From Gymnothorax reevesii (Eukaryota; Chordata; Actinopteri; Anguilliformes; Muraenidae), in the NCBI GenBank assembly GCA_029721435.1, contig CM056580.1, positions 74,115,367 to 74,179,366 on the forward strand: DNA of 64,000 nt, written 5' to 3'. Each line of letters starts with the position of its first letter. The first letter of the stretch is position 1. Shown piece by piece: positions 1-11,704 of the stretch. Under the pieces are notes generated by a model. It was not told where the DNA came from and made no database searches. It saw only the letters and a list, made by a program, of their open reading frames with translations. The position numbers and the translations under genes are program-made.

Positions 1-2680
1 TGAAGGGGGAGACGCCGGAGGCAGTAGCGGTGTGACTATTCAAGGCGTACTCCACCCATGGCAACTGATAGCTCCAGGAGGAGGGGTTCCTAATGCAAAG
101 ACATCGTAATACACTTTCTACACATTGGTTTGCTCGCTCGGTCTGGCCATTAGTCTGGGGATGGAAACCTGATGACAAACTGATAGAAGTGCCTAAAGCT
201 TTAAAAAATGATCTCAAAAAAGTGCACTGGGGGCCACGATCAGAAGTGATATCTGTGGGGATACCGTGGAGTCTAATAACATGTTGGATGACAAGGTTGG
301 CAGTGTCTTGAGCGGAAGGGAGTTTAGTGAGGGGAACTACATGTACTGCTTTGGAGAACCTATCAATAATAGTGAGAATGGTGGTGTGGTGATTGGATGA
401 GGGAAGACCTGTGATAAAATCAAGAGCAATATGAGACCAGGGGCGATGTGGTGTAGGAAGGAGCTGTAGTAAACCTTGTGGTGGTTGGTGAGAGGTTTTA
501 GCCTGGGCACAGACCGAGCAAGCAGCAACGAAACCCTGGACAACTTGGGTGATTTCTGGCCACCAAAACCTCTGAAGGATAAAGTTCTTGGTGCGGCGGA
601 TCCCAGGGTGGCAGGACAGTCTGGATGCGTGTCCCCATTCCAGGACCTTGGAGCGCAGGGTAACTGGGACAAACAGACAGTTGGTGGGACACGCACTGGG
701 GGTGGTGACATTAGTTTGAGCATTTCTAACTTCTCTCTCAATCTCCAGACACAAGGCATTTATGAACGTTTCTCTAGGGAGTATGGTATCCTTGTTAGGT
801 TCCACTTCCTGGATTTCAAAACATCGGGAGAGGGCATCGGGCTTAAAGTTCTCACTTCCAGGTCGAAAAGCAATGTGGAAATTGAAACGTGAAAAGAATT
901 GCGCCCACCTGGCTTGTGGAGGATTGAGTCTCTTAGCCGTCTGCAGATACTCCAGGTTTTTGTGGTCTGTCCAGACAATGAAGGGTACCTTGGAGCCCTC
1001 CAGCCATTGTCTCCATTCTTCTATGGCCAGTTTGACCGCCAACAGCTCCCCATTCCTGATGTCGTAATTTCTTTCTGCAGGGCTGAGGCGGCGAGAAAAG
1101 AAGGCGCAAGGATGGACCTTACCATCCTCTGTGGACCTCTGCGACAGGATGGCTCCAGCACCGATATTGGAAGCGTCCACTTCGACTATAAACTGGAGTT
1201 CTGGATTGGGGATGGTTAGAATAGGTGCAAAGGTAAAACGGGTTTTTAGGTGCCTGAAGGCCTCTTCGACCCTTTCGGACCACAGAAACTTGGACTTAGA
1301 AGAGGTTAGGGCAGTTAGAGGAGTGGCAACAGAACTATAATTCTGGATGAACCGGCGGTAAAAGTTGGTGAAGCCCAAAAATCGCTGGAGCGAATTACGG
1401 TCCTCAGGTCTTGGCCAGTTGGTGACAGCTTCCACCTTTAGGGGGTCCATCTGAATGGTGCCTGGGGAGATGATGTAACCCAGAAACGTTGTAGTCTTAA
1501 CATTGAACTCACATTTCTCAGCCTTGACGAAGAGGCGGTTCTCCAGGAGGAGACGGAGCACTTGGCGGACATGTTTAACATGGGCCTCCTGGGATTCTGA
1601 AAAAATCAGGATATCATCAAGATACTCGAATACAAACTTATTTATCATGTCTCTTAAAACATCATTCACAAGGTTCTGAAACACTGCCGGAGCATTAGTA
1701 AGGCCAAAGGGAAGAACTAAATATTCCCAGTACCCTGTGGGCGTGTTAAACGCGGTCTTCCATTCGTCCCCCTCTCTGATGCGCACCAAGTGATAGGCAT
1801 TACGGAGGTCGAGCTTGGTAAAGATCTTGGCTCCTTGTAGGAGATCAAAAGCAGTGTTCATGAGAGGGAGTGGGTATCGGTTCTTGACCGTTATCTCGTT
1901 AAGACCCTGGTAATCGATACATGGTCTTAATGAACCGTCCTTCTTGGCTACGAAAAAGAATCCGGCACCAGCAGGAGATGATGATGGTCGAATTATGCCA
2001 GCAGCGAGTGACTCTGAAAGATATTTCTCCATAGTTTGGGTTTCAGGTCTGGACAGGGAATAGAGTCGGCCTCTAGGGGGCATGGTACCTGGATTCAGGT
2101 CAATGGTGCAGTTGTAGGGTCGGTGAGGTGGTAAGCTGGTGGCCCGGGATTTAGAGAACACCTCCTTGAGGTCATGAAACTCTAGGGGAACCTCCAAGTC
2201 AGGTATCTCCTCCTGAGATGAGCTGGGTTGAGGTTCGATGACATTGCGAAGGCACGTCAGGGAACATTTTGGGCTCCAACCCTTAACCTTGTTTCTCCGC
2301 CAGTCGATGTCAGGGAGGTGTTTGACCATCCATGGATGGCCCAGAACGATGGGTGCGTGAGGAGAGTGTAACAGGAAGAGATGAATGGTCTCGTGGTGGT
2401 TTCCTGACACTTTGAGCTTGATGGGGCTGGTGGCATGGGTTATTTGGGCTATCCTCCGGCTACTGTTCGAATTGGCCACTCGATCAGGAAAGATCTTCTC
2501 CGTAGGGATGCCCCAGTCCTGGGCCAGCTCCACATCAATTAAATTCTCCTCCGCCCCGGTATCCACGAGAGCCAAGGTGGATCTGCTCTCACCCCCCCAT
2601 TCCATGGTTACAGGGATGCAGGTACGATTCTTAGTTTCCTGCACCGGCGTCACATTCCTATGAACGAACAACAGCTCCGG
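1..2680 (-). CDS. Ty3/gypsy Pol polyprotein (protease, RT, RNase H, integrase), open frame, C-terminus beyond window
   Basis: I translated this minus-strand frame codon by codon and found no stop for 893 codons from 2680 to the window edge. Counting from 2680, the retropepsin-like site [12 protein letters not shown] has its Asp at about residue 40. The RT shows [12 protein letters not shown] and the catalytic box YLDDIL at about residue 353. RNase H begins with [10 protein letters not shown] near 502. The integrase has an HHCC zinc domain (GH near 684, CSVC near 721) and catalytic residues D754 (LDF), D814 (SDRGPQ) and E848 (TER). The product would copy element RNA into DNA and insert it. Two points are odd: there is no gag upstream, and only 33 residues separate the last Asp and the Glu, where this family normally has about 35. 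No Met start is assigned, because Pol of this group is often translated as part of a longer polyprotein. Confidence 0.88.
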
Positions 2681-3444
2681 TTAAGGAGTACTAAAGTGTA
2701 CAGTCTAAAGAAAAGGGAAAGCCTGAGATATACGTGGAAACTGCAGTAGAGATAATTAGTGATAGGCAAGGAGGGCGGAGATACAGATTGGGCGAATGCT
2801 GAGAGATCGTTAGTCTATTAGTATGTGCAGCTATACAATCCCGAGTGCAAGTTAGTCAGTTCGTAAAAATATACAAAGTTAATATGTGTTAGTAAATTAT
2901 CGAAAACAATAAACTGTCAGTGCGGTTAGTAGATAGTAAAAGAGAGAAGAAGGAAGAACACGAGATATGAAGGAAGATTGAAAATCCAGAAACCAGTAAA
3001 TCACCCGAATGAGTGGCACGTAAGACTAGAGACCGTGAGCAAAGACCTACACAAGACAAGACGGGGTAAACGTAGTGCAAGGCATGGCATGGCAGAATAA
3101 ACACACGGCGAGAGCAAGGAAACATGGCATGGATAACTATGGCATGAAACATAATAAAACATGAAATCCAAATAACTGAAATACAATACGCGATCCTAAG
3201 AGTAGTCATAAAACATGCAGTGGTCACAAAACATGGAAATCAATAAACATGGCAAGGCTAGGAAACATGGCATGGCTCAGAAAAAATCAGGACATAAAAA
3301 ACAAGAAATCTAAAATAACCAAAACACAATACTTAATACTAAGAATGGTCAGGGGACAGGCAGAGGTCGCTCAACACAGAGATCAATAAACATGGCAAAG
3401 CCAGGCACAGAACTTCAACATGACAAGAAATACGGATCATAACA
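1..3444 (-). mobile_element. Ty3/gypsy LTR retrotransposon, partial, gag apparently missing
   Basis: The element reads on the minus strand and runs off the window at position 1. Its upstream end is probably at 3444, where the minus strand begins TGTTATGATCC, the usual TG start of a fish gypsy LTR. About 750 bp of AT-rich, non-coding, CATGTTT-rich sequence follows, as expected of an LTR or leader. Protease-RT-RNase H-integrase coding sequence then starts directly after a stop at 2681-2683. A gag gene of about 1 kb would be expected between leader and protease, and no gag-like frame or zinc knuckle is visible, so gag seems to be deleted. The family call is firm. The exact LTR border and the gag deletion are inference. 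Confidence 0.8.
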
Positions 3445-6400
3445 TTTTGTGCTGCTATTTAAGTCTACCATTGGCTTTTTCATGAGCTACTCTTCCACAG
3501 CAATGGTTAAAATTAAAGATTACAGTGAACCCAAAATTCCTTAGGGGATTTGAGTAAAATCATTTTAAAATATCACTCAAGGCTTCTCTGTATGTCTTTT
3601 ATCCTTGAGAGTTCTCATCTGCAATAGTGGAAGCTATGAATCCCACATCTGAGCACAAATGCAAGATCAAACTAGAGGCACCCCTGGAGAGCAAACCTCC
3701 GCCAAGGCAGCACAGTCAAAATGTTGGTGAGTGGGAGCAAAGTTCAGTTATTGCGTGTCATACGATTTCAAGATGGCTGCCGTGGCAACCATATTGCTTG
3801 ACTGATCACAGTGAAAATTGATAGGGTCCATCCCGGATGTAATAGCGACCCATCCACAAAATTTCAGAGATATCTGTTCATTACTTTTTGAGTTATCTTG
3901 TTCGCAAACAAACAGACAAAAAAGGCACCGATCACATGACCTCCTGCCGACTTCATTTGGTGGAGGTAATTAATGTTGCAATTAGCTTTTAATAACAAAA
4001 CCAAGGTACTAAAATGAGCATACAGAGTTGTAGTGCGGTTTCTGAAGACTGGTCTGCAAGCAGCCAGGAACAAGAGGAGTAGGCAAATAGAGTCTAAGGG
4101 ACCGTTCTGTAACTGAGATGGCAGGATGTATGAACCAGAGGACAAAGAACTAGTGGATCTGGAACTGAAGAGGCCACTCATCAGGACCGAAGATGCAGGT
4201 TAGGATCGACCTGTTTAGAAGATTCTTGATTTTTAGTAAAGGTACGCTGACGAAAAAGGACTCACAGTACAGTACTACAATCCAGCAAAAGGGAGGATGG
4301 AGACAAAGAACTTAAATACCAAAGGTGACAATTAGCAACAAGTGAGAAGAGGTGAGAAGATAAGAGGGATGAAACAAAGAGGAAGGGGAATAAAATGAGA
4401 GAATAATTTAATGTCGAGAATCAATCAACGGAAATGAACTGGGACGGATACAAATTGAAGCACTGATTACTAAAACCCCACAAGTCAAGTCAAGTCAAGT
4501 GTGACTTATGGGGTTTTAGTAATAGGTGCTTCAATCGCAGGGAAAAAACAATTAGAGCAACACTTAGGAGGTCACAAATGGATAATGCAGATCTTCACAG
4601 GGTGTATGGTTACCTTGCCAGCCAGTAATGGCAAGTTTGGATGGCATATTTCAATTTGAGGCTGGAGTTTGGAAAATTCCAAATAATTTGCTGTATTTGA
4701 TCAGGAATGGAGTATTACTCACATGACAATTTCATCGGTCCCAAAATTTCTGGTTGGGTCCCTGATGCCATCTTTAAATATGTGGCAAATATCGGCCTGT
4801 TCAATTGTCTTATTCAAAGCCATCTACTCAGAGTGAGGAGGTGTGAGATAAATAGGGGACTTTTCCTGCTTTAAAGAAAATGCCAGTAAAATATATCAGA
4901 AACAAAACTTGTTCACTGTGAACAGTAGGACAGCTGTTTTGCTATTGAGAGAAGAACTAATGGCCCAGATAAATTGGACTAAAAAACAATAACATTAACA
5001 TATTTTCACATATTTCAGAACACAATTTCTCATGATCATACATTTGTAAATCGACTACTGGAAATGGTTTTCCTATTTATGTTGATTCTCAGAAAACTTT
5101 GAAACAATAACATGAACATGCACCAGGGTGTAACTCATTTGTAAGATTAAGGATTAGGCTGCAGACCCACACAGCAGTATCAAAATTCTCACTAGGGTGC
5201 ATGTGTCTTTGTTACCCCTTCAGTGGGCAGATGTCTCTCGATAAGGGAACCACATCCCTGCTAATCTATGAAACACACCTCAAAATATGTTCAGCCACAT
5301 TTGACTATTTTGTCACACCCAGGCTGTTTATGCTCTATCCAAACAAATTTTCAAAGCTTTGTGACATATAACATAAAATTGTACACAACAGCAGAAATCT
5401 TGGGATGGTATCCTACTATAAACTGAGGAAAACTGTGTTTGTCCCTATGTCTAAATCCATTTTTATCCTGAATCAGTTGCCAAATCAATCTAAAAACTGC
5501 ATATGGGCATTAAGCAGGCAAAGGCAGGACCTGATACAGCTGATTTAAACATTTTTTCCCTACAATCAAGCAGTTAACAAGCAAATTTACTGTGTTTACC
5601 AGCATTTTTGGTAAGTCTGCATGCTGTGTCGCAAATCCCTGAAAATCTGCACAGTTTTAGCCCTCTCAGCTCAGGGTGTGTACTAGTGTTCAAATAAAAT
5701 TAAAGTGAGCACTGATTTTTTAAATTATTTTTGACCTACATTACACAAAAAACATTGTAATGACAGATTATTTGATGTTTTACTACATTGTGTCTTCATT
5801 GTTCCATTTTGCATTTCAGCCATTCCAAATCAGCCTGACATTCTCTCTTGTGAACAAGTTGGGACTGCAGGCAGGTCAGTCAGCAATTTTTTTTTTTTTT
5901 TTTTTTTTTTGCAACTGAGTTCCACATATACCAGCCAATTACTTTGTTTCAGTCTGCACAGACATTAGCTCATTAGCATATCATGCATACCAGCCAATCA
6001 TATTGACCATGCATCCCAGCCTATTAGATTGCTCCAGTGATGCCTAACCACCTGTTTAACTTTTGCAACCACGTTGGATAGTTTTAGTTATTGACAAATT
6101 ACACCGAGGGCAAAGTATTTACATCCAGACAGTCAACATGCATTTGGTATGTGGCTAAAAAACAATATTCCTCATAGATAAATCAGCTAATCAGTTTCTG
6201 GGGAGGGCTAGCATGCTCTTGGGAAGCGTAATAATTAACTGTTATAACATGGTTACTGGACCGCATTATACCAAAGATACTAGCTATTTTCTTCCATCTT
6301 TGATTACACTGCGATGTGTGTGATTGTGTATTAAGTTACGTTACTCATTAGATTATACAGCCATCAAGCTAGCTAGCCTGTGTATACTGCGGACAATCTT

Positions 6401-6475
6401 TGTAAATAATTGTCATATTTCAGTGAAATTATTTGGTTTTGCCCAACTTTGCTAACTGCATGGCATGAACAGATA
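3445..6475. other. Intergenic repeat-derived DNA without a recognised gene
   Basis: No convincing coding frame is seen on either strand. The segment around 3800-3920 ends in a decayed motif common in fish intergenic repeats (phrase of the type AAATTTCAGAGATATCTG). A compact hairpin lies at 4454-4535, and a run of 24 T lies at 5887-5910. The rest is AT-rich and I recognise nothing in it. Confidence 0.6.
4454..4535. repeat. 82-bp hairpin with 34-nt arms and an AGTCA-repeat loop
   Basis: The arm 4454-4487 (starting ATTGAAGCAC, ending AAGTCA) is the reverse complement of 4502-4535 except at about three positions. The 14-nt loop is itself a run of AGTCA units (AGTCAAGTCAAGTG). The arms are rich in A and C tracts (TAAAACCCCA). 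No coding frame or TA/TTAA flank was found. It could be a tiny MITE or the product of a template-switch inversion. Confidence 0.8.
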
Positions 6476-6699
6476 CAACTCGATTTCTGAAATAGTTGGG
6501 ACAAAGTGTAAATTGTAAATAAAATCAAAATGCAAGGACTTTCAAATCACACCGGCCAGTATTTTATTCACTATAGAACACAGAGATAACATAGCAAATG
6601 TTGAAACTGAGAAATTTTATCATTTTATCCACAAAATGAGCTCAATTCAAATTTGATGGCTGCTACTGGTCTCAAAAAAGTTGGGACAGGGGCCTGTTT

Positions 6700-9117
6700 A
6701 CCATGGTGTAGCTTCCCCTCGTCTTCTTAACACAGAGTGGAGACGTCATTGAGGGGACAAGTTTCTTGAGTTTAGCAATTGGAATTGATCCCACTCTTGT
6801 TAAATACAGGCTTCAAGCTGCTGGAGAATTTTGTGTTTAATTATGCACCAATTGTTCTTAATCGGTGTAAGATCAGGACTGCAGGCAGGCCAGTTCAGCA
6901 CATGGACTCTTCTACTATGAAGCCATGCTGTTGTAATAGCTGCAGTATGTGGTTTTGCATTGTTCTGCTGAAATACACTGGGCCTTCTCTGAAATAGATG
7001 TCACCTAGAGGGGAGCATATATTACTCTAAAACCTTTATATACCTTTCAGCATTTATGGTGCTTTTTAAAACATGCAAGTGTCCCACACCATATGCACTA
7101 ATGCATCCCCATACCATCAGAGAGGCTGGCTTTTGAACTGAACGCTGATTACAGGAGGGGTGGTCTTTCTCCTCTTTAGCCTGGAGGACACAAAGCCCAT
7201 GATTTCCAACAAGAATGTCAAATTTGGACTCGTTTGACCACAGAACACTTTGCCACAGTCCATTTTAACGGAGCCTTGGCCCAAAGAACACGGTGGCGCT
7301 TCTGGATCATGCTCAACAATGGCTTCCTTTTTGCATGATGGAGTCTTAGGTGGCATCTGTGGATGGCACGGCATACTGTGTTTACAGACAGTGGTTTCTT
7401 GAAGTATTCCTGAGCCCATTTAGTAATGTCAATGACAGAATCATGTCGGTGAGGCCTCGAAGATCACAGTGTTATGGCCCCACTTTGTTATGCCATATCG
7501 GACAGCAAGGGATGACAGACAAACTTTTGAAACTTTAACAGATTTAATAAAACAAAGTCTGACCAAGATTGAAATATAAAAAATGAGATATTTACAGTCC
7601 TTTGGTAATGGAGATGGTAATGCTCCAACACAGGCAAAAATTCACAAAAGAGCTTCACAAGTCTTGTATAGAGTGACTGGTCTGGTCAAATGTATCCTTC
7701 CACTTTTTCTCCTTGCAATTTCTCCTCCTACTTTAGGATACAAAATCAGGTAGACACCAGAAGCGAGGTGAAGGGGAATGAGGATTTATTTAAAACATAA
7801 TAAAACTGGCACAAGGGCCAACAAAAAAAAACTTGGCCCAAAGGGTTGCAAAAGACAAGCTAAGGTAAGCTTCACAGAGCTGAGAACTAAGGATCAGAAA
7901 ACAACAAATAAAACAAAAGCCACTGGAAACTCCAGGGAGATAAACAAGAACAGAAATGAAAAACAAGACTAAGGCTATATAGAAAATGACTATGACAACG
8001 AGGCTTGAGAACATGAACTTGCAAACAAGGACTTGAAAACATGAACATGAGCGAGACACTGTCTGCCAGCCAACTTCCACCGCATCCAGATAAAGGCTAG
8101 GAAATCAAGGACACATGAGGGGCAACACCTGGAGAAGGAGAAACAAGAGGCATGGCAAGATCATGACATGGACTAAGATTGGATGACAAGACTTGCTCAT
8201 TAAGAGAATGAGCGTGCTCAGCTTAAGTACCAATTAAGTATGCAGTTTGAAAGCAGCATGAATGTTCAGAACAGAAAAGCACAGCAAGATCTTGAAATAG
8301 CAAAGCAGGAATCATGACAATAACCTCCCTGTCTAAATTAGTAATATTAGTAATGTGCCTATCAAAGAATTACACCACCCAGTGAGTGTTAGTAAATGTT
8401 AGTCACTTAAAAACAGTTAATTGTCAATTAAGCTTAGACAGCCCCGAATCAGCACAGCACAGAAGGAGGGGGGAAACACCAAAGCCAACCAGAGCTCTGA
8501 CATGTGCAACAACGAAGGCACAGGGCGGAACGCAGACAAGCGGTGGAGTGGCTTGGCAGACCTGGCAAAAACAAAGACATGGAAAAGTAAAAACATGGAC
8601 AAGGAATGTGAACCATGAAATGCGTAATCCTAATACAAGAAACTGTTAAAACTGTGATATGAAATATGACCATGAACTATGGAATCCTGATACATGAAAC
8701 TGTTAAAACCATAAATGCTGTCCTGGCCAAAGGCCAGGACCCCAGAACACAACACTTTACTCTCTAATTTTTTCTCCTGATATACTCTTTTCCAGCCCCC
8801 TCACACTTTCCAGACTTTTTTTCAATTCTCTGGGACTTTCCCCTCTAAGGCATGCCCAGGACACGCCCAAAAACCTAGTTCCAAACTGGGCTTCACAAAA
8901 AAAAGGTCAATACTGTCATCTAGATGCCTTTTTTCTCCCACATTACAACGGGCACCCAGTAAAGGTATTCCATTTTTGCTGAATCTTTCGATGATGTTAT
9001 CCACTGTTGATGATGACACCTTCAAAGCCTTTGCAATTTGACATTGAGGAACATTGTTTTTAAAGTGTTTCACAATTTTTTACGCAAGCCTTCACAGGTT
9101 GGAGAGCCTCTGGCCAT
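6700..9117 (-). pseudogene. Tc1-like transposase remains
   Basis: The minus strand starts at 9117 with MARGSP and enters a helix-turn-helix segment (KHFKNNVPQCQIAKALKVSS, about 9073-9010). These two pieces are in different frames, with a one-base loss in an A run near 9080. After the inserted block the frame resumes below 7467 with the typical core pieces NTVCRAIH (near 7380), [11 protein letters not shown] (about 7130) and [19 protein letters not shown] (about 7080-7030). Several stops and shifts interrupt it. A functional product is excluded. When intact, the protein would cut and paste the element by a DDE mechanism. Confidence 0.75.
7468..8935 (-). mobile_element. Sequence inserted into the Tc1-like element, LTR-like
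   Basis: This block separates transposase halves that are adjacent in the family. Read on the minus strand it begins near 8754 as TGTTGTGTTCTGGGG and ends near 7470 as GGCCATAACA. This TG...CA form, with a CATGTTT-rich body, resembles a fish gypsy LTR. The stretch 8755-8935 is extra sequence of unknown origin. No coding frame is recognised and no clear target duplication was found, so the class is tentative. Confidence 0.45.
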
Positions 9118-9481
9118 CTTTACCTCTGAGAGACTCAGCCTCTCTAAGACAACGCTTTCATAGCCAATCATGTTACACACCTGATGCCTGTTAACTTAAA
9201 TACTTGCTAAATATACTTTCAGCTGATTCTATTATATATTAATAGCTTTTTCAGCCCTTTTTTTTGCGTGTCCCAACTTTTTTGAGACCTGTTGCAGCCA
9301 GAAAATTTGAAATAAGCTAATTTTGTGGATTAAAATGTAAAATGTCTCAGTTTCAACATTTGAAATTTTATCTTTGTTCTATTGTAAATAATATATTGGC
9401 ACATGTGATCTGAAAGTCATTGCATTTTGATTTCATTCACAATTTACACTTCATCCCAACTATTTTGGAATTGGGGTTGTA

Positions 9482-11704
9482 TTTAGTGACCTATTTTGAC
9501 ACTCAAAGGAGATACAGTAGTAATAATTTCTAAATACAGGGATGGTTTCAATTTTCGCACTCCGGATCCATGTTACCGTTCTCGCAATTTAACGACTCTC
9601 GCAAATTATTTACCCAACTATATGAGGCAACTTCTGTGAAAATACCTTAGTTGTGTTTTCATAGTAACCTAGTTGTTTTTCAAGATGAACTTTACATTTC
9701 ACAGCAATTTTGGTCAAGACAGATGCATTTTTCAATGGAAAATTGTCTGAAACTTCTTCAGTTTTTCTCATATATACTTATGTTTGGTATCATAATGTCC
9801 GTCATGTTGCTGTGTAGCCATTAAAAATCATCTGGTTTTTCAGAACAATCATTTCTGAGTTTAAATATGGACTTTTCAAGGCCTACAAAAATCTTGAAGT
9901 CACTAAATAGGTCACAGTTCACTTCCTGTATGCAAATATCACATTTCAAATCTATTTTCTGGACAGTCCCACAAGTAGGTACATATAACTAGAAGATGGC
10001 TGAAATTGCAAATTGGGCAGTGGGCAAATTTGCCTATACCCTGCCAAACCTCCTTTCGCACAAGTTGGTTTGTTCTGTTTCTCTATAATTATATTGTTTG
10101 CAGTTTTTTTTTTGTGCATTGCCAACCAGGGGTGCCAGTAATTTTGTAACTCACAGTAAAAAGACAAACAGACAATCGAGCATACCGCACTGATTACAAT
10201 ACCCTGCCCCGCTCACTCTGTCGTGGGCAAGGCAAAAATAAGAATCTATTTCAGGCAGTTTTACTTGAGCTCCATACATATTCTTTGCTCTCTTTTTTCG
10301 CTAAAATTCTTGTGTTTGTTCTTTCATGCTGTCACAGAGAAAGGCTAGCTGATGAAAATAGCTTACTTGGGCATTTGATTGGTCACCATACTTCCCATAA
10401 ATCTCAACCACAGGAAAGCAAGAGGAAGGATATTTTCTATCATATTAAAAGAAAATAGGCAGCTTAACCGCTGTCAATTTTAAGAAAAAAAATTAATGAC
10501 TCAGGTCAAATGAAAGTCCCTCCATATTGGCATGAGTATTAGACATAGACTGATTAAATACTTAATAATGTTAATGACCATGAGAGAGACACTGTATGTT
10601 TGAAGTTGGTGCTGTTTATAAAACAGGAAATGCTGCATTGAGAGGAAAACCAAACACTGTCCACTACATGTAGAATATTTAAGACATGTGACAGTATCCA
10701 TGATGAATGGAATAGAGCAAATATTCCAGCAGTCTTGAGCTCACTCATCAACAGGCTCCCATCATATGCAGGTCTCTTTGCACCCTTTGCATTCCCAGTA
10801 TGGTTGCCTTTGTAGTACCTTCACAGAAGTGCAAGTTCCTTTGCCAAGCAAAGTGACACAAAACCACACAACGGAAGGTAGACTTGCTGCTGACAATAGT
10901 TTGGATGGTCCCTTTCTTCTGAGGTCAGGAGTGCCTGGCATCCATTTTTTCCAAAAGAAGACCTGAAATATTGATTTGCCTGACAACAATATGCTTTACC
11001 ACTTTATGATGGCCCATCGCAGATGCCTAGAAGCCGAAAGATGTAGCCAGTGCTCCTAGATACAGTTGGCTTAAAGTTTCCATTTGGCACGGAACTCTTT
11101 TGACTGGCATTTGTAGATGTACCACAAACTGTCGTGCTTGACAAAGCTTTGCCAAAGTAATCCTTGGCCCATGCTGCTATATCGTATTGACAAATGACAG
11201 GTCATAATGCAGTGTTTTCTCAGTGAAATGAAATCACAGCTATTCACCTTTGGCTTGCACCATTGCCCTACGGCCTTGTCCCAGTGCTCACACTTGACCA
11301 CCTATGCTCCGCACATACACGCACCTGAATTGGTGCGTAATACTGCAGTGTCACATCTCCCCAATGTAGTATTGCAGGGCAATACCCTGCAGGTCCGCAT
11401 CCAACCACACTTTGCTGATGTCTATAACCCATAAATGCAGTGTTCCTTTTACATTTTACGTGATGATGTTAGCACTGTGTAGGAGTAACATAAATGCGCA
11501 ATGCTTTCCCAGCAAGAGTCGCGGGGTGGCGTATTAAGCATGTCCCAATTCCGCTCTGAAAACTGTGATTTACACCAGTGGTACTTTCAGTAAGCACACA
11601 CATTAAGGAGGTTAGGGTGGGGATTGGGACAAAGCCTATGTCCAGAATAAATTATCAATGGCTACTTCATTGCCAAAAATCTGAAAGATTCCATTGAATC
11701 TATA
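9482..11704. other. Unassigned sequence, possibly a very old transposon relic
   Basis: Nothing here supports a gene. Between about 10700 and 11450 the minus strand has broken coding-like stretches such as ECKGCKETC and WKKWMPGTPDLRR that look like old transposase, but I cannot place them in a family. The remainder is AT-rich and featureless. Confidence 0.4.

Larger units (their letters stand above)
6476..9479 (-). mobile_element. Tc1/mariner-like DNA transposon, decayed and interrupted
   Basis: The left end (CAACTCGATTTCTGAAATAG) and the reverse complement of the right end (CAACCCCAATTCCAAAATAG) are inverted repeats that stay alignable for about 75 bp, with roughly ten mismatches. TA dinucleotides flank both ends (6474-6475 and 9480-9481), as expected of Tc1/mariner target duplication. 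The inside carries transposase remains on the minus strand, split by about 1.4 kb of unrelated sequence. I recognise this as a widespread teleost family with TTGGGA near the ends, but I do not assign a Repbase name. Confidence 0.82.

Noticed and set aside
2889..3227. A 112-codon minus-strand frame as the missing gag
   Set aside because: It is rich in Cys, Ile and Phe from CATGTTT-type repeats, without zinc knuckle or gag features.
10762..10989. A 75-codon minus-strand frame as a small gene
   Set aside because: It appears to be part of an old transposon relic with nearby stops; no family could be named.
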